Origin: Magnaporthiopsis rhizophila
Lineage: Eukaryota; Ascomycota; Sordariomycetes; Magnaporthales; Magnaporthaceae
Reading direction: 5' to 3'
Assembly: GCA_003049465.1 (NCBI GenBank)
Contig: PYSS01000025.1
Span: 62,001 to 126,000 of the forward strand
Length of the DNA stretch: 64,000 bases
The translations under genes were made by a program, and so were the position numbers. Every line of letters starts with the position of its first letter. Position 1 is the stretch's first letter. Under the pieces are notes generated by a model. The model was not told the DNA's origin and did no database searches. It saw nothing but the letters and a program-made list of their open reading frames with translations. Shown here piece by piece: positions 54,147 to 64,000 of the stretch.

Positions 54147-56348
54147 ATGTCTCCTCCTCCGAAGAACGTCGACAAGGCCACGTACATCAAGCAGATATCT
54201 GAGCTACCGCCGCCCGGCGCTCCCTATGCGCTGCCCGTGCCTGGAAGCGAGCGCCCGGACCGCTCGCCCGTCTACCGCCATTGGAAGTTCCGCGACGGCC
54301 CGTTGCTAAGCACCTTGGACGAGCACATCCAGACCTTCCACGACCTCTTTGAGGATATCCTCAAGAAGCGCGCCAACAAGAAGCTCCTGGGCTGGCGCCC
54401 CTGGAACGCGCAGTCGCAGACGTTCGAGCCCAAGTATGTGTGGATGACCTATGCCGAGGTCGCCGAGCGGAGAAAGAACCTCGGCGCTGGCATCGTCGAG
54501 CTGCACAAGAGGGCCGGCGCCCCCGCCGACAAGTACGGCGTCGGCCTCTGGGCGCAGAACCGCCCGGAGTGGCAGATCGCCGAGCTCGCCCTCGTGTCGC
54601 AGTCGCTCTACCCCATCTCGCTCTATGAGACGCTTGGTCCCGAGACTTCCGAGTACATCATTAACCATGGCGAGCTGGTCTGCGTCATATCCTCCCTCCC
54701 CCACATCCCTACCTTAATACACCTGGCGCCGCGCACTCCCTCACTCAAGTTCATTATCTCGCTCGACCCTCTGGACGCCGGCGAGCCGGCCGGCACGTCC
54801 AAGCTGGCCCTGCTCTCGCAGATGGCTGCCAATGCCGGCCTGCAGATCTTCTCGATGGACCAGGTCGAGGCCATCGGCCTGCAGTCTGGCCGCCCCATGC
54901 GGCCCCCGCACAAGGACGACATCATCACCATCAACTACACCTCGGGCACGACTGGTGACCCCAAGGGCGTGGTTCTGACGCATGCCAACGCCGTAGCCGG
55001 CATTACGGCATCGCGCAGCAACGGCTTTGTGCGCCCCAACGACGTGCACCTATCGTATCTGCCATTGGCCCACATCTATGGTCGCATGACGGACCAGACC
55101 GTCATCGCCGAGGGCGGCTCCATCGGGTACTTCCACGGCGACATCCTGGGCCTGGTGGAGGATCTGAAGATACTGCGCCCGAACGGCTTCATGTCCGTCC
55201 CACGTCTGTACAACCGTTTCAGCACCTCGATCCAGGCCGCCACCATCGAGGCCGACGGCGTCAGGGGTGCGCTTTCGCGGCACATCATCGCCACCAAAAA
55301 GGCCAACATGAAGCTTCCGCCCGGCCAGGCCACCAACAAGCACCTGCTGTACGACCGCATCTGGACGCCCAAGGTGCTCGCCGCCGTCGGGCTCGACCGT
55401 GCCCGGTTCATGATCAGCGGCAGCGCGCAGCTGGACCCGGACGTGCAGACGTTCCTGCGCGCCGCCTTCGGTAACATCTTCAGCCAGGGCTTCGGCATGA
55501 CGGAGACGTACGCCGTCGGCTCGGTGCAGTTCGAAGGCGACTTCACCACGGGCAACATCGGCGCCCCGTGTCCGTCCTGCGAGATGTGCATCGAGTCGGC
55601 GCCGGACCTGGAGTACAACGTCACGGACAAGCCGAACCCGCGCGGCGAGCTCCTGGTCAGGGGCCCCATCATCTTCAGGGAGTACTACAAGAACGAGGCC
55701 GAGACGACCAAGACCATCGAGCCCGACGGCTGGTTCCACACGGGCGACATCGTCGAGCTCGACAAGCTGGGCCGGTTCAAGATCATCGACCGCAAGAAGA
55801 ACGTGCTCAAGCTGGCGCAGGGCGAGTACGTGTCGCCCGAGCGCATCGAGAACGTCTACATGGGCAGCTCGAACCTGGTCGCGACCGCCTTCGTGCACGG
55901 CGACGGCAAGGAGTCGACCCTCGTGGCCGTCTTCGGCGTGGACCCGGAGCACTTTGCACCCTGGGCCACCAAGGTGCTGGGCGGCTCGCGCAAGATCATC
56001 AAGGAGGACTTGGACGCCATCCGGGCCGCCTGCGCCGAGCCCAAGATCTACAAGGCCTTCATGAAGCACATTGACGACATTGGGAGGAGCCATAAGTTCA
56101 ACAGCTACGAAAGGGTCAGGGCTGCACATCTAGCTGTTGAGCCCTTTACCATTGTCAACGAGCTTCTTACGCCCACGTAAGTTTTTTTCTAGTGTCCCCC
56201 TGGGCAGTCCAGAAAGTGCGATGCTGACAAAATGGCCATCAACAGTCTCAAGCTCAAGCGTCCTCAGACGGCCAAGGCTTTCCGCAGCGAAATTGACCGC
56301 ATGTACGCCGAAATCAACTCGCAGCCCGGCGCCAAGGCCAGGTTGTAA
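54147..56348 (+). CDS. Long-chain acyl-CoA synthetase, peroxisomal type (FAA2-like)
   Basis: Activates fatty acids to acyl-CoA using ATP; an entry step to beta-oxidation. Predicted exons 54147-56176 and 56246-56348 (69-nt intron), 710 aa. AMP-binding P-loop YTSGTTGDPKGV (264-275), the second core motif QGFGMTETYA, and the fatty-acid-binding/signature segment GWFHTGDIVELDKLGRFKII followed by DRKKNVLKLAQGEYVSPE. The last exon encodes LKLKRPQTAKAFRSEIDRMY and ends AKARL; Ala-Arg-Leu fits the PTS1 peroxisomal signal consensus, so peroxisomal import is likely. It is the short-linker (FAA2) type rather than FAA1/FAA4 by its N-terminus (YRHWKFRDGPLLSTLDEHIQ) and length. No membrane segment is obvious. 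Confidence 0.93.
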
Positions 56349-56615
56349 AACAGGGGAAAAACCAGATCGAGATGGGGCATGTATTGATACGGCTTCTCGT
56401 CATCCGTCTCGTGTTCCATTTATAACGAGAGATTTGCCACGGGCTATCTTCGTTGTCAAAATACACCTTGGTTTCTTTTGGTTCCTGATCGCATGTTTCT
56501 GCTTTGAATTCATTGAGTACTGATGAATACCACCAGCACAGCAGCGTATCTAGATTTAGATGCAGATCTGTTAGCAAACTACTGCATAGATAAAAACAAC
56601 GATCCTCTCTCGTCC

Positions 56616-57574
56616 TTACGCTGCAGTGGCGGCAAATATTTCCGGACGCCTCGCGTTGGTGATGACACCAAGGCTCAAGGCGAACGTCACCGTGCATCCG
56701 GCAATGATGCAGACCCTAGCGGACCGATCGTGGATCAAATAGAGACCCACGATCGACCCGGCAAGCAGCGCCACAGCGAGGAGAATGCTGATGACGTTGG
56801 CCGCCCGCACGATGGACTTTTCCGGGAAGCGGCCGATTCCCGCCTCGATGTCTGTCTCTGAATCCTGGTTTTCGCCGCCACGATGATTTCTTTAGTATGT
56901 TTGATAAATGCACGGTCAACTTCACCGAGGGCCGCACCGCACCTTTGCGGCCGAGACGGGCCAGAAGCGCCTCAACAGCTCGGACAGCGGGTCGCGGTCG
57001 TCCGGGCTCTTGATGGCCACGAGATCCTGGACGGCGTCCAGAAACCGAGCCGAAGTCCCCGCGAGGCAACGGGTACTCTCGAGAAAGGCCCTGTACGCAT
57101 TCACGACCCTTTTGTCTGGCGCGCTCAGGGCCGAGATCCTGTGCTGCAGGTCGAGAGCTTCATCTGGATCCCGGTCACCAAACATATAAAGGAAAGCAAG
57201 CCATCAGCAAAACGGTGGGTTTGGTTAGTAGGTTGTTTCCCTTTACTTATCTTACGGTACTCTTTAATCGCCCTTTGGAGCTCTTCAGCCATCCGCAAGT
57301 GTTTCTTCGCTTCCGGGTGCCCGTCCGGGTCGGCGCCGTGTTGCTGGAGCAGCTCCCAGTCGACCATGATCCCGGGCAGCGTCAGCCCGGGATCCAGGAG
57401 GACCGTGGCGTCCAGCTCGCCGATGCGCTTCTCCAAGTACAGCATGCGCGCCTGCAGGTGCAGCAGGTTCCGGGCCGCCAGGCGGTCGAACTTGCGGAAG
57501 ACCAAGGTCTCGCCGTCGCCGTCGGCGGCGATCCATCGGGCGGCGTAGGCGAAGCCGACTTCTGAAGATGCCAT
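56616..57574 (-). CDS. DUF6594 membrane protein
   Basis: Predicted exons 57574-57256, 57163-56943, 56864-56616 (introns 92 and 78 nt), 262 aa. RKFDRLAARNLLHLQARMLY and LEKRIGELD give the family's N-terminal coiled segment; splicing yields IKEYHEALDLQHRISALSAP, the conserved helix of the family. The C-terminus RAANVISILLAVALLAGSIV with CTVTFALSLGVITNARRPEI and FAATAA shows two membrane helices and the conserved N-A-R-R-x-E-I/V-F-A-A-T-A-A-end motif. Family function unknown; common in Sordariomycete genomes, often as many paralogues. The last exon ends right after ATAA, slightly shorter than many relatives. It is convergent with the acyl-CoA synthetase gene and divergent from the retropepsin-like gene. 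Confidence 0.82.
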
Positions 57575-57990
57575 TCTCCGGGGGAGCGGAAGTGCCCGCG
57601 GCTTCGCGGTGTGTGAGAGCGCGGCTCCAGAGGCGCGATGGCTACCTGGGTACCTACCATGGTACCTGGGACGCCCGACCGCGCTGTGGGAAGACGGCCA
57701 ATTGCGAGGAGATGCGTGTTATTCGGAGGGGTTCTCTCCTCCAATCGCAAGTCGTCTGCTTAGTGTGTGGCTGAGCGAAGTAGAAAAAGGTCTCTGGACG
57801 GCTGATTATATTTGCACTTTCGCCCGGCACGCTTACGTCCTTTTCGACTTTTGACTAAGATCTCGGTCCTCCGTTGCGCCCATCTCTCGGTAGCATAATC
57901 CATCTCCTTTTCGAATCGGACATCGCATCCACCGGCATAGCCTGTATCTAAGCATTACGAGACGCAAAAGCGAGTGCAAACACGACAAAA
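57575..57990. promoter_or_regulatory. Divergent promoter with TACCTA-type palindromes
   Basis: Shared upstream region of the DUF6594 (-) and retropepsin-like (+) genes. Contains CTACCTGGGTACCTACC and GGTACCTGGG at about 57642-57670. No gene recognised. Confidence 0.4.
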
Positions 57991-59656
57991 ATGGAGACCA
58001 GCACTTTGGACCTCACCGACAGATTTATAAAACATCTTCGTACTCAGGCGAGAAAACCGGTCCCGACTGACGCCTCAAGCCCGGACCCTGATTTACCCCA
58101 GGGTAGAAAACTGAACCCGGCGATCACTCTACAGGCGAGACTGGAATTAGAGCTGCCAAGGCTGCGGATGACCGAAGGAATCTCGCGTATACTCGTTCCG
58201 GGTAATCTCAACGGCATTCCTGTCGATGCTCTTCCCGACAGCGGTGCCGACGACTGCTGCATCGATGCGGCCTTCGCGCGCAAGGGAAACCTCGACATCT
58301 TGCCGACGAGCAAGAAGCGCATCGTCCTGGGCTCCGGCAAGACCATCAAGCCCGTCGGGGAAGTGCGCGCGACCTGGAAGTTCAGGAACGAACACGAGGC
58401 CCACCCGCTCGTCTTCTACGTGCTGCAAATGCTTGCCGATACCAACCTGGCGCTGGGGAGCCTGTTCTTGAAGGCGACCAAGACCTTCACGGAACACAGA
58501 AGCCGAATCTCGCGTACCGCCAACGCCGTTTCTTCCCGGAAGCCGCCATTGAAAGTTCATCTCCTCGGGGGCGGCACGGACAGGATCCGGGGCTACCTCG
58601 ACGGCACCGAGGTCTGCGCCCTGCCCGACACCGGCTCGCAGATCATGGCCATGTCTACGGCCATGGCGCTGCGACAGGAAAACTGCCATATCGACACCAG
58701 CCCGGAGAACCGCATCAGGGTCCAGTATGCCGACGGCTCGACCAAGCTCGCCCGCGGCCTCGTCCGCGGCCTGGACTGGGACTTTGGCATCCAAGGCGAG
58801 CCGCAGGCCAACTGCGACCTTTACGGCTTCGACGACCCTAGCCCCGTGGATTCTGGGGTCGGAGTCGGAGGCGAGTTGCTGGCCAACTACGACCACCCTG
58901 TGGGCTTCAGGGTCCAAGGCAGGTCGGTCAACTGCGACTTTTACGTCCTCGACGACCTCCCCGTGGACGTCATCCTGAGCGCCGACTTCGTGCTTGATCT
59001 TGGCGTCTTCATGCCAAAGTACGAGGCATGCTTCCTCCCTGCCGCCGCCGCCGCCGCCCACGGCTCCGAGAGCGGCGGTCTCGGCGTGTTTTGTAACATC
59101 CGCATCGTCAAAAAATGGTTCAAGCGTGCGTTCCGCCGTCCGAGAAATACGGCACATCCCAGTGCCAGTGGTATGTTGCTCTTAATTACCTCTCTCTGTT
59201 GCCTGAGCCGCTCTTTGCAATACTGATAAACTTCCGCAAGATTCAGACCTCGCAGATCCTTTGCCGACAGTTTTCACGCAAGAAACGGTGATGCTCGAGC
59301 TCCATCGCCGTAAATGCGTCGACGCCAACTGGGCAAATATGGACCAGACGGAAATTGATCAAGAAATGGATTACCGGCGCGCCTGGGACGCCGCCAAAGG
59401 CCAGTACTGGTCCGGGAGATTTGATGCATCGAGGGAGCCGGCGGCGGCGGTGCACCATGGAAGCTCCCTAGGCCGCCGCCACGGGGAACCGCCGCCAACG
59501 AGCCCGCGGCAAAGCTCTACCCCGAACCCGGGGACGTCGGCGGCAATCCCACTTGTCGTCGTCCAGCATTGCCCAGAATCGGCGGCCGGAGACGTCGCGG
59601 AATGGTCCAGGATGGTTGATTGTATCCTAGCCGTAGGCGGGCACAGTGGCCGGTAA
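57991..59656 (+). CDS. Protein with two retropepsin-like aspartyl protease domains
   Basis: Predicted exons 57991-59170 and 59241-59656 (70-nt intron), 531 aa. First domain (about 66-170): GIPVDALPDSGADDCCIDAA with Asp83, RIVLGSGKTIKPVGEV and FYVLQMLADTNLALGSLFLK, the full retropepsin pattern of one DSG active site, a flap-like strand and a hydrophobic-hydrophobic-Gly motif. Second domain (about 196-350): CALPDTGSQIMAM with Asp213 (DTG), VQYADGSTKLARGLV, then NCDFYVLDDLPVDVILSADF. An internal piece (NCDLYGFDDPSPVDS) repeats this last element, so the second domain has an inserted partial duplication. A retropepsin needs two such lobes; here one chain could fold as an intramolecular dimer. The C-terminal exon is low complexity. 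No reverse transcriptase, integrase or gag sequence flanks it, so it is not an obvious retroelement; a domesticated or cellular fungal protease is likely. Confidence 0.72.
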
Positions 59657-60250
59657 CGAGTTACACGCCGGATCGCGGCGATGCTGTAATATTTGTGGCT
59701 TTCTTGCTTCTCTTCAGTCGCACTTTTTTCTTCCAGCGGTAGGTGTCTCTCATGTTGAAATCTTATCGGGACTGGGCACGGAGAACCCCCAGGAGTGGCG
59801 TCACAGGCTCTTTGGTGGATGGGGTCTCTTGATTGCGTGCGTGGAGTAGGAAGGGCATGCTAGGAAATGGTATATAGGTACCTTATGCATAAGATCCAAA
59901 GGCCCAAGATATTTCGGTAGGCCAGGACACGGGAATATCGAAAAGGTGATGCCCTCAAATTGGATGGCAGAAATGTGTTGCCTGTCTTGCTCTCTTTTGG
60001 AGTAAGCGTGGTTCCGAGGTCGAGAGTCTGGTGTCTCTCCTAGCCTCTTGGTATCAACCTAGGTGTGAACATAAACGACATGAAATCAGAATAGCCCAAA
60101 ACCCAAAAAAGCCCCGTGGGTCTCCCACCCCAGCCCATCCAGCAGCGCCGTGCTATATAACGCCCAAACAAATGCATTCCGAGTCACAAATCTCAAACCC
60201 TTTCCCTCCCGCGACATGATTCGCCTCTCTGCCCTCAAGAGAGCGCGCTC
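59657..60250. other. Convergent intergenic region
   Basis: Between the retropepsin-like gene (+) and the basic-tail gene (-). ATATAGGTACCTTATGC lies near 59873. No gene recognised. Confidence 0.45.
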
Positions 60251-61228
60251 TTATCGACGGCCCCTGGTGGCAGCGCCCCGCCGCTCGCGGGCCCTCCCTG
60301 CGGTCCCAGCGCCTTGTTTGGACCGTAGATTGTACCTCGGCCTGCCGCCGCCGAGCGACTCCTCTGCCTGTGCCGCTACCCTGACCGACCTCCTCCTAGG
60401 CGCGGCGGCACCGCCCCTCCTGCGGGGTGCTGCAGGTTTCCTCTTCGTCACGCGGCCCTCCAGCGTCTGGGTCCCGGAGTCCGTCATCCGGGCTACGGAA
60501 CGCGGCGGTAATCGCGGTGATTGCGGCGGCGGCGTGATGGGCACCCGCTGCTCGGGCGACTGGTCTGCGGCCCCCGGGCTGCTTCGGGGCGGCGACGGGA
60601 TACATGTCTGTTGCTGCTCGGGTTCGTGGTGCTCCTTGGGTCCCCTGCTGCTTTGCGATGGCATTGGCGGCAGGGAAGATAGTGGTAGATGTGGCAAGTC
60701 GGGCTTCTCGTACGGGGCGGTGCCGTCAACTCGGTTGCCGTCTGCATCAATGCCGCGGAAAGGCTTGCGCAGAAGCTTTGCTATTCTAGCAGAGTTCCGA
60801 TCGAGATTTCGTTGTTGCTCCTCGAAGTGGCCCCCGGGAATGAAGTTGGCAAAGTGTTGGACCAGGTGGTCGAGAGTCCGATAGTGGGCGAAGCGGGTGA
60901 TGGATGCCCAAAGATCCTCGTCCTTGGTCAAAGACGGGCGGCCAATGAGCTCGCCTACGACAGAACCAAATGCCTCTCTCAGTTCCTTTAGGCGCTGTTC
61001 TTTCCGTTCGCCGAGCAAGCGGTAGAACTCCTCCTTGGTAGATGCGCGTTTCGCAATCTCGTAGACGTCGTGGTGGAAGGCTTCGGCTTGTTGGATGGGC
61101 GAGGGCTCCATGTTGTACTCTCGGTAGATGTCTGTGAATAGCGTCGTCATATCGATGCCGAATTTCGCAGATGGCCATCGCCACTCGGGCATCATGGCAT
61201 AATCGATAGGTGGCAGTTGGACGTTCAT
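60251..61228 (-). CDS. Unrecognised protein with helical N-terminus and basic tail
   Basis: Single exon, 325 aa, from ATG 61228 to TAA 60251. Residues about 1-160 look folded and helical: PEWRWPSAKFGIDMTTLFTD, EAFHHDVYEIAKRASTKEEF, ITRFAHYRTLDHLVQHFANF. The rest is disordered: Pro/Ser/Gln-rich, then strongly basic with RKPAAPRRRGGAAAPRRR and GRPRYNLRSKQ, suggesting a nuclear or nucleic-acid-binding tail (one GRPRY piece recalls an AT-hook, weakly). I do not recognise the family. The tail is an Arg/Gly-rich low-complexity sequence, so it will give spurious similarity. Confidence 0.6.
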   Translation of the reverse strand: MNVQLPPIDYAMMPEWRWPSAKFGIDMTTLFTDIYREYNMEPSPIQQAEAFHHDVYEIAKRASTKEEFYRLLGERKEQRLKELREAFGSVVGELIGRPSLTKDEDLWASITRFAHYRTLDHLVQHFANFIPGGHFEEQQRNLDRNSARIAKLLRKPFRGIDADGNRVDGTAPYEKPDLPHLPLSSLPPMPSQSSRGPKEHHEPEQQQTCIPSPPRSSPGAADQSPEQRVPITPPPQSPRLPPRSVARMTDSGTQTLEGRVTKRKPAAPRRRGGAAAPRRRSVRVAAQAEESLGGGRPRYNLRSKQGAGTAGRARERRGAATRGRR

Positions 61229-61956
61229 CTTGGCCGACGATACTACACTGCTGGGCGAACAGTGCTAAACGATCGCGCCGGCTTTGACGGTAGGTAGAGT
61301 TGAGGCTATGATTGGAGTTAGGATTGGGGTTAGGATTGGACTTAGGATTGACCTGATGACTGTCACGTGTTGGTGCACGCGCCTCGTCAACGCGCCACCC
61401 GGAGATTGAGGGGCTTAATCAACCCCTCAGCATGGCTGTTTTCGCTAGCTTCAAGCATTGATGCCCCAGCCGCTAGAACGGAGAACCACGTAGGAAATTG
61501 GTCGGCAGCCATTTGTGACAGAACAGTAAATATACCTATAAGTAGAAGCCGCAAATACTCTAAAACAATTTTGCCCTTCTAATCAATTGTGTAATCAAAA
61601 CCTCTGGAAGGTTGTTTCCCGCTGCCAAAGTACCTCGGGGCGAGTTTGGGAGGAGTTCTCCATCGTTTGGTGATCAATAAACCTGTGGTGTAACGAGCCT
61701 ACCTAAGGCGGCAGATGGCACCTGAAAGATAGGTACACAGTACCTTTAGGCAGCCGTAGTAGTACAGATAGAAAGGCTAGGTGATACCTTACCTAGCCAC
61801 ATATGTGTATGATTCCCCTCCTCTTTTCCTGTCCCAGCACCACCTCCGTTTTGTCCTCAACCTCAAATGCTTGTTCAATATTTCCTGTGTCGCCGTCTGC
61901 TATTGCTTTCGCTATATACTACTCTTGCCGTCTCCCAATAACACCACTCGGCTCTC
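61229..61956. promoter_or_regulatory. Divergent promoter region of the basic-tail protein and kinase genes
   Basis: Contains the 12-bp minisatellite described separately and several TACCTA/TAGGTA elements at about 61699-61798 (for example CTACCTAAGG, GATAGGTACAC, CTAGGTGATACCTTACCTAG). No gene recognised. Confidence 0.45.
61310..61353 (+). repeat. 12-bp minisatellite with TTAG
   Basis: Three and a half units: GATTGGAGTTAG (61310-61321), GATTGGGGTTAG (61322-61333), GATTGGACTTAG (61334-61345), then GATTGACC. Resembles degenerate telomere-like sequence only loosely. It lies about 90-120 bp upstream of the minus-strand gene start at 61228. Confidence 0.85.
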
Positions 61957-64000
61957 ATGGATCCCCCTACCAACACAGTTCCCAGATCACCGCAACCAGC
62001 TCTCATCCAAACCACCGACCCCGTATCGAGTACCGTTACCAAGCAGAGTCTAAAAGCCCTTCATGAAGAAAAAGGAGCCGCGGTAGAAGCCGCGGCCCCT
62101 GGATCGCGGGAGCCGAGTGTCTCGACGGAGGCCACCAACCCCGCCCCCAGCAGTGAAATCGACAGACGATGGCAAGAAGTACGGCAAAAGGGGAAGGATG
62201 CCAATCTAACGATTCTATCCCAAGGGCCCCATGACTCGACGGAGGCCATCAACCCTGCCCCCAGCAGTGAGATCATCAGACGGTGGCCGGAGGTGCGGCG
62301 GAAGGGGAAGGACGATACCGGCTCAACGGAAGCCACCAACCCCGCCCCCAGTAGCGAAGTTGCGAAACGAAGGCAGGGATTACGGCAGAGGGATAAGGAT
62401 ATTACTCCAGATATTCCGTCGCGGGGACTAGATGGCTCAATGGAGGCCACAAATCCCGCACCGAGTAGTGAGATCGGCAGACGGTGGCAGGAAGTACGGC
62501 AGAAGGGAAAGGATGCCACTCCAACAATTCCGTCGGAGGTTGACGAACCCGCCGCATGCGAAGATACCTTTCCGATAACACAACTTGCTACGGATCACCT
62601 CACGTGCCGCATCCTTATGGTTGAGGAGCAGGGAACTCTGAAAGTCCCAGGCGCAGAGAGGATCCTAGTCCGTCGGCAAATCGATCCCAAAGGTAACAAG
62701 GAAGAGGAGAAAGGACACGATACGGAGGAAAAGGGAAACGATGGGAAGGGGAAAGGAAAGGAGAGGCAGGAAATAGGAAACGAGAAGAACGATGAGGGAC
62801 ATGGCGAGAAGGGTCCCTTTGCTGAGTGCTTGGCCATCACGCAGCCCCAGGACGATATCTGCTGCAGGGTCGAGTCACCTGTTCAGTTCGAGCTGTACTA
62901 CGACCCCAGAGGGGATTCTGTCAGGGCGTCTGGCATGGAGCCAGTGATCCGGATTGAGCCTATCACTCCCGGAGACGAGGACCGACAGCCAGACAAGACT
63001 GAGATTAGGACCCTCGAGAGGTTCGACCACATGCGTGTCGGTCCCGGCGCATGGCGGTTCAGCTCAGCGGACGGCGTCCGGTCTGTGCAGACGATCATAT
63101 TCCCTCGCCAACACTCCTTCGCTCTCGTCAAGCTCAAGGCCCTGTCAGATATCGCCGGGACCAAGCGAGAGACTCCGCCAGACGACCAAGCCGCAGAGAG
63201 CGACACGCGCCAGGACGCTGGCGAGTTGGAGCCTGTGGCAACAAGCGAGGTGATCAAAAGGCTTGATTCGCTGGCCGAGCTGGCCGAAGGCCAGATGCTG
63301 CAAGTTATGAACACTGCCGCCGGCGCCAAGGAGTATTCCCTCTTCCGGATGGCGCTGCTGGGGAAAACGGGCTCGGCCCAAGTGTTCCAGGCCAGACACT
63401 CGGGCTTTCCGAACAGGCTGGTGGTGGTCAAGACCTTTATGTATGGCGATAGGTATAATACTGTGGGCCGTGGAAAGCTGTGGAAGAAAGAGTACAGCAT
63501 TCACCGCGGGCTCAAATCTGTAGGTCGCTCTCACGCTTCTTCCTATTTCCTTGGGTCTCTCTCCTTTCCTCTCCCATTTCCCCTTCCTTTCCACTTTCTT
63601 ATCTCATCCCCTTTTTACTCTCTAATTTATTCCATAATCTCGCCTAGCTAACCTCTACGGGCTTAAAGGACTTTATCGTCGAACTGTTCGCCGGCGACGC
63701 CAGGCTCGAGGCCCTAATAATGGACAACGTCGACGCCCACGACCTCAGCAGCAGACATTGGTGCGATGTCAAGGGCAACAAACATTTCCTAGGCACCCGA
63801 GCCCATGCGGTGCGCGTGCTCACCGACATGTCACAAGCGCTTCTACATCTGCGCCAGAAAGGTGTCCTGCACAACGATATCAAACCGGCCAACATACTCT
63901 TCAGCGAGCGGCGTGGCGCCGTCCTTATCGACTTTGGCCTCGCCACCGTGGACGGATCCCTGGCCACCACTGGCGGTACGCCCTGGTACGTGCCCCGAGA
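61957..64000 (+). CDS. Protein kinase, C-terminus outside window
   Basis: Predicted exon 1 61957-63519; intron 63520-63668 (149 nt, GCTAAC branch); exon 2 63669 to beyond the window; 631 residues visible. The N-terminal 200 residues are disordered with four repeats (see next entry), followed by a Lys/Glu/Gly-rich stretch (GKGKERQEIGNEKN). A folded region precedes the kinase (FELYYDPRGDSVRASG, HMRVGPGAWRFSS). Kinase: ALLGKTGSAQVFQARH (loop) and VVVKTF (the ATP lysine), then GVLHNDIKPANILF (catalytic loop; Asp and Asn present), VLIDFGLATVDG (DFG) and TTGGTPWYVPRE (activation segment). All key catalytic residues are present, so an active Ser/Thr kinase is expected. The HND form is known in fungal lineage-specific kinases. 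Family beyond kinase not assigned. Confidence 0.82.
62122..62545 (+). repeat. Four in-frame repeats in the kinase N-terminus
   Basis: Units start at 62122, 62236, 62323 and 62437 (spacings 114, 87, 114 bp). Each encodes S-T/M-E-A-T/I-N-P-A-P-S-S-E-I/V followed by a basic R-R-W-x-E-V-R-x-K-G-K-D-like block. Copies 1 and 4 are closest; copies 2 and 3 have diverged or lost part of the linker. Confidence 0.85.

Noticed and set aside
1..64000. CRISPR arrays, bacterial operons, insertion sequences
   Set aside because: None expected in a fungal nuclear genome and none seen; the only tandem arrays found are within genes or the short minisatellite.

Overview
The window is nuclear DNA of a filamentous ascomycete, most likely a Sordariomycete of the Chaetomiaceae/Sordariales kind. 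The support is: short introns (mostly 55-150 nt) with GTRNGT-type donors, CTRAC-like branch points and AG acceptors; GC-rich coding sequence; long intergenic spaces; pyrimidine-rich leaders; and a gene set typical of the group (HET-domain proteins, a NACHT-ankyrin NLR, DUF6594, 2EXR, EMC7, WWM1-like, VTC). Species assignment is inference. Gene models were built by hand from reading frames plus splice signals, so exon boundaries are predictions. Protein families were recognised from memory of family motifs, without a database search.

Layout. 0-16 kb is housekeeping: the 3' part of the SNARE BET1, convergent with APC15 (anaphase-promoting complex), a roughly 6 kb gene-poor stretch, then an eight-exon NADH-type glutamate synthase GLT1 (2115 aa). 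16.8-20.5 kb is a decaying patch: a small cysteine-rich secreted-type ORF with a stop in its signal peptide, an APH-type phosphotransferase relic, a broken DUF3632-like gene, a long poly-A tract and a tRNA-like Pol III unit. 21-32 kb is ordinary again: O-acetylhomoserine sulfhydrylase (cysD/MET17 type), EMC7, a WWM1-like WW protein, a secreted GH43 arabinanase and a VTC4-type polyphosphate polymerase.

33.6-47.1 kb looks like an allorecognition or innate-immunity island. It holds an NLR of architecture alpha/beta-hydrolase (SesB-like) - NACHT - ankyrin with seven 99-bp tandem repeats (two identical), a HET-domain protein, a frameshifted pseudokinase, a WW protein, a 2EXR protein, and a second HET protein with an internal 279-bp tandem duplication. 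This is the best candidate for an interesting system here.

48-64 kb has a MARVEL membrane protein whose stop codon overlaps the start of a second ORF (TAATG), a 4.5 kb gene-poor stretch, a peroxisomal-type acyl-CoA synthetase, a DUF6594 membrane protein, a protein with two retropepsin-like domains, an unrecognised protein with a basic tail, and the 5' part of a protein kinase that runs off the window end.

Three N runs (7174-7184, 19961, 48065-48148) all sit inside long homopolymers and mark assembly gaps.
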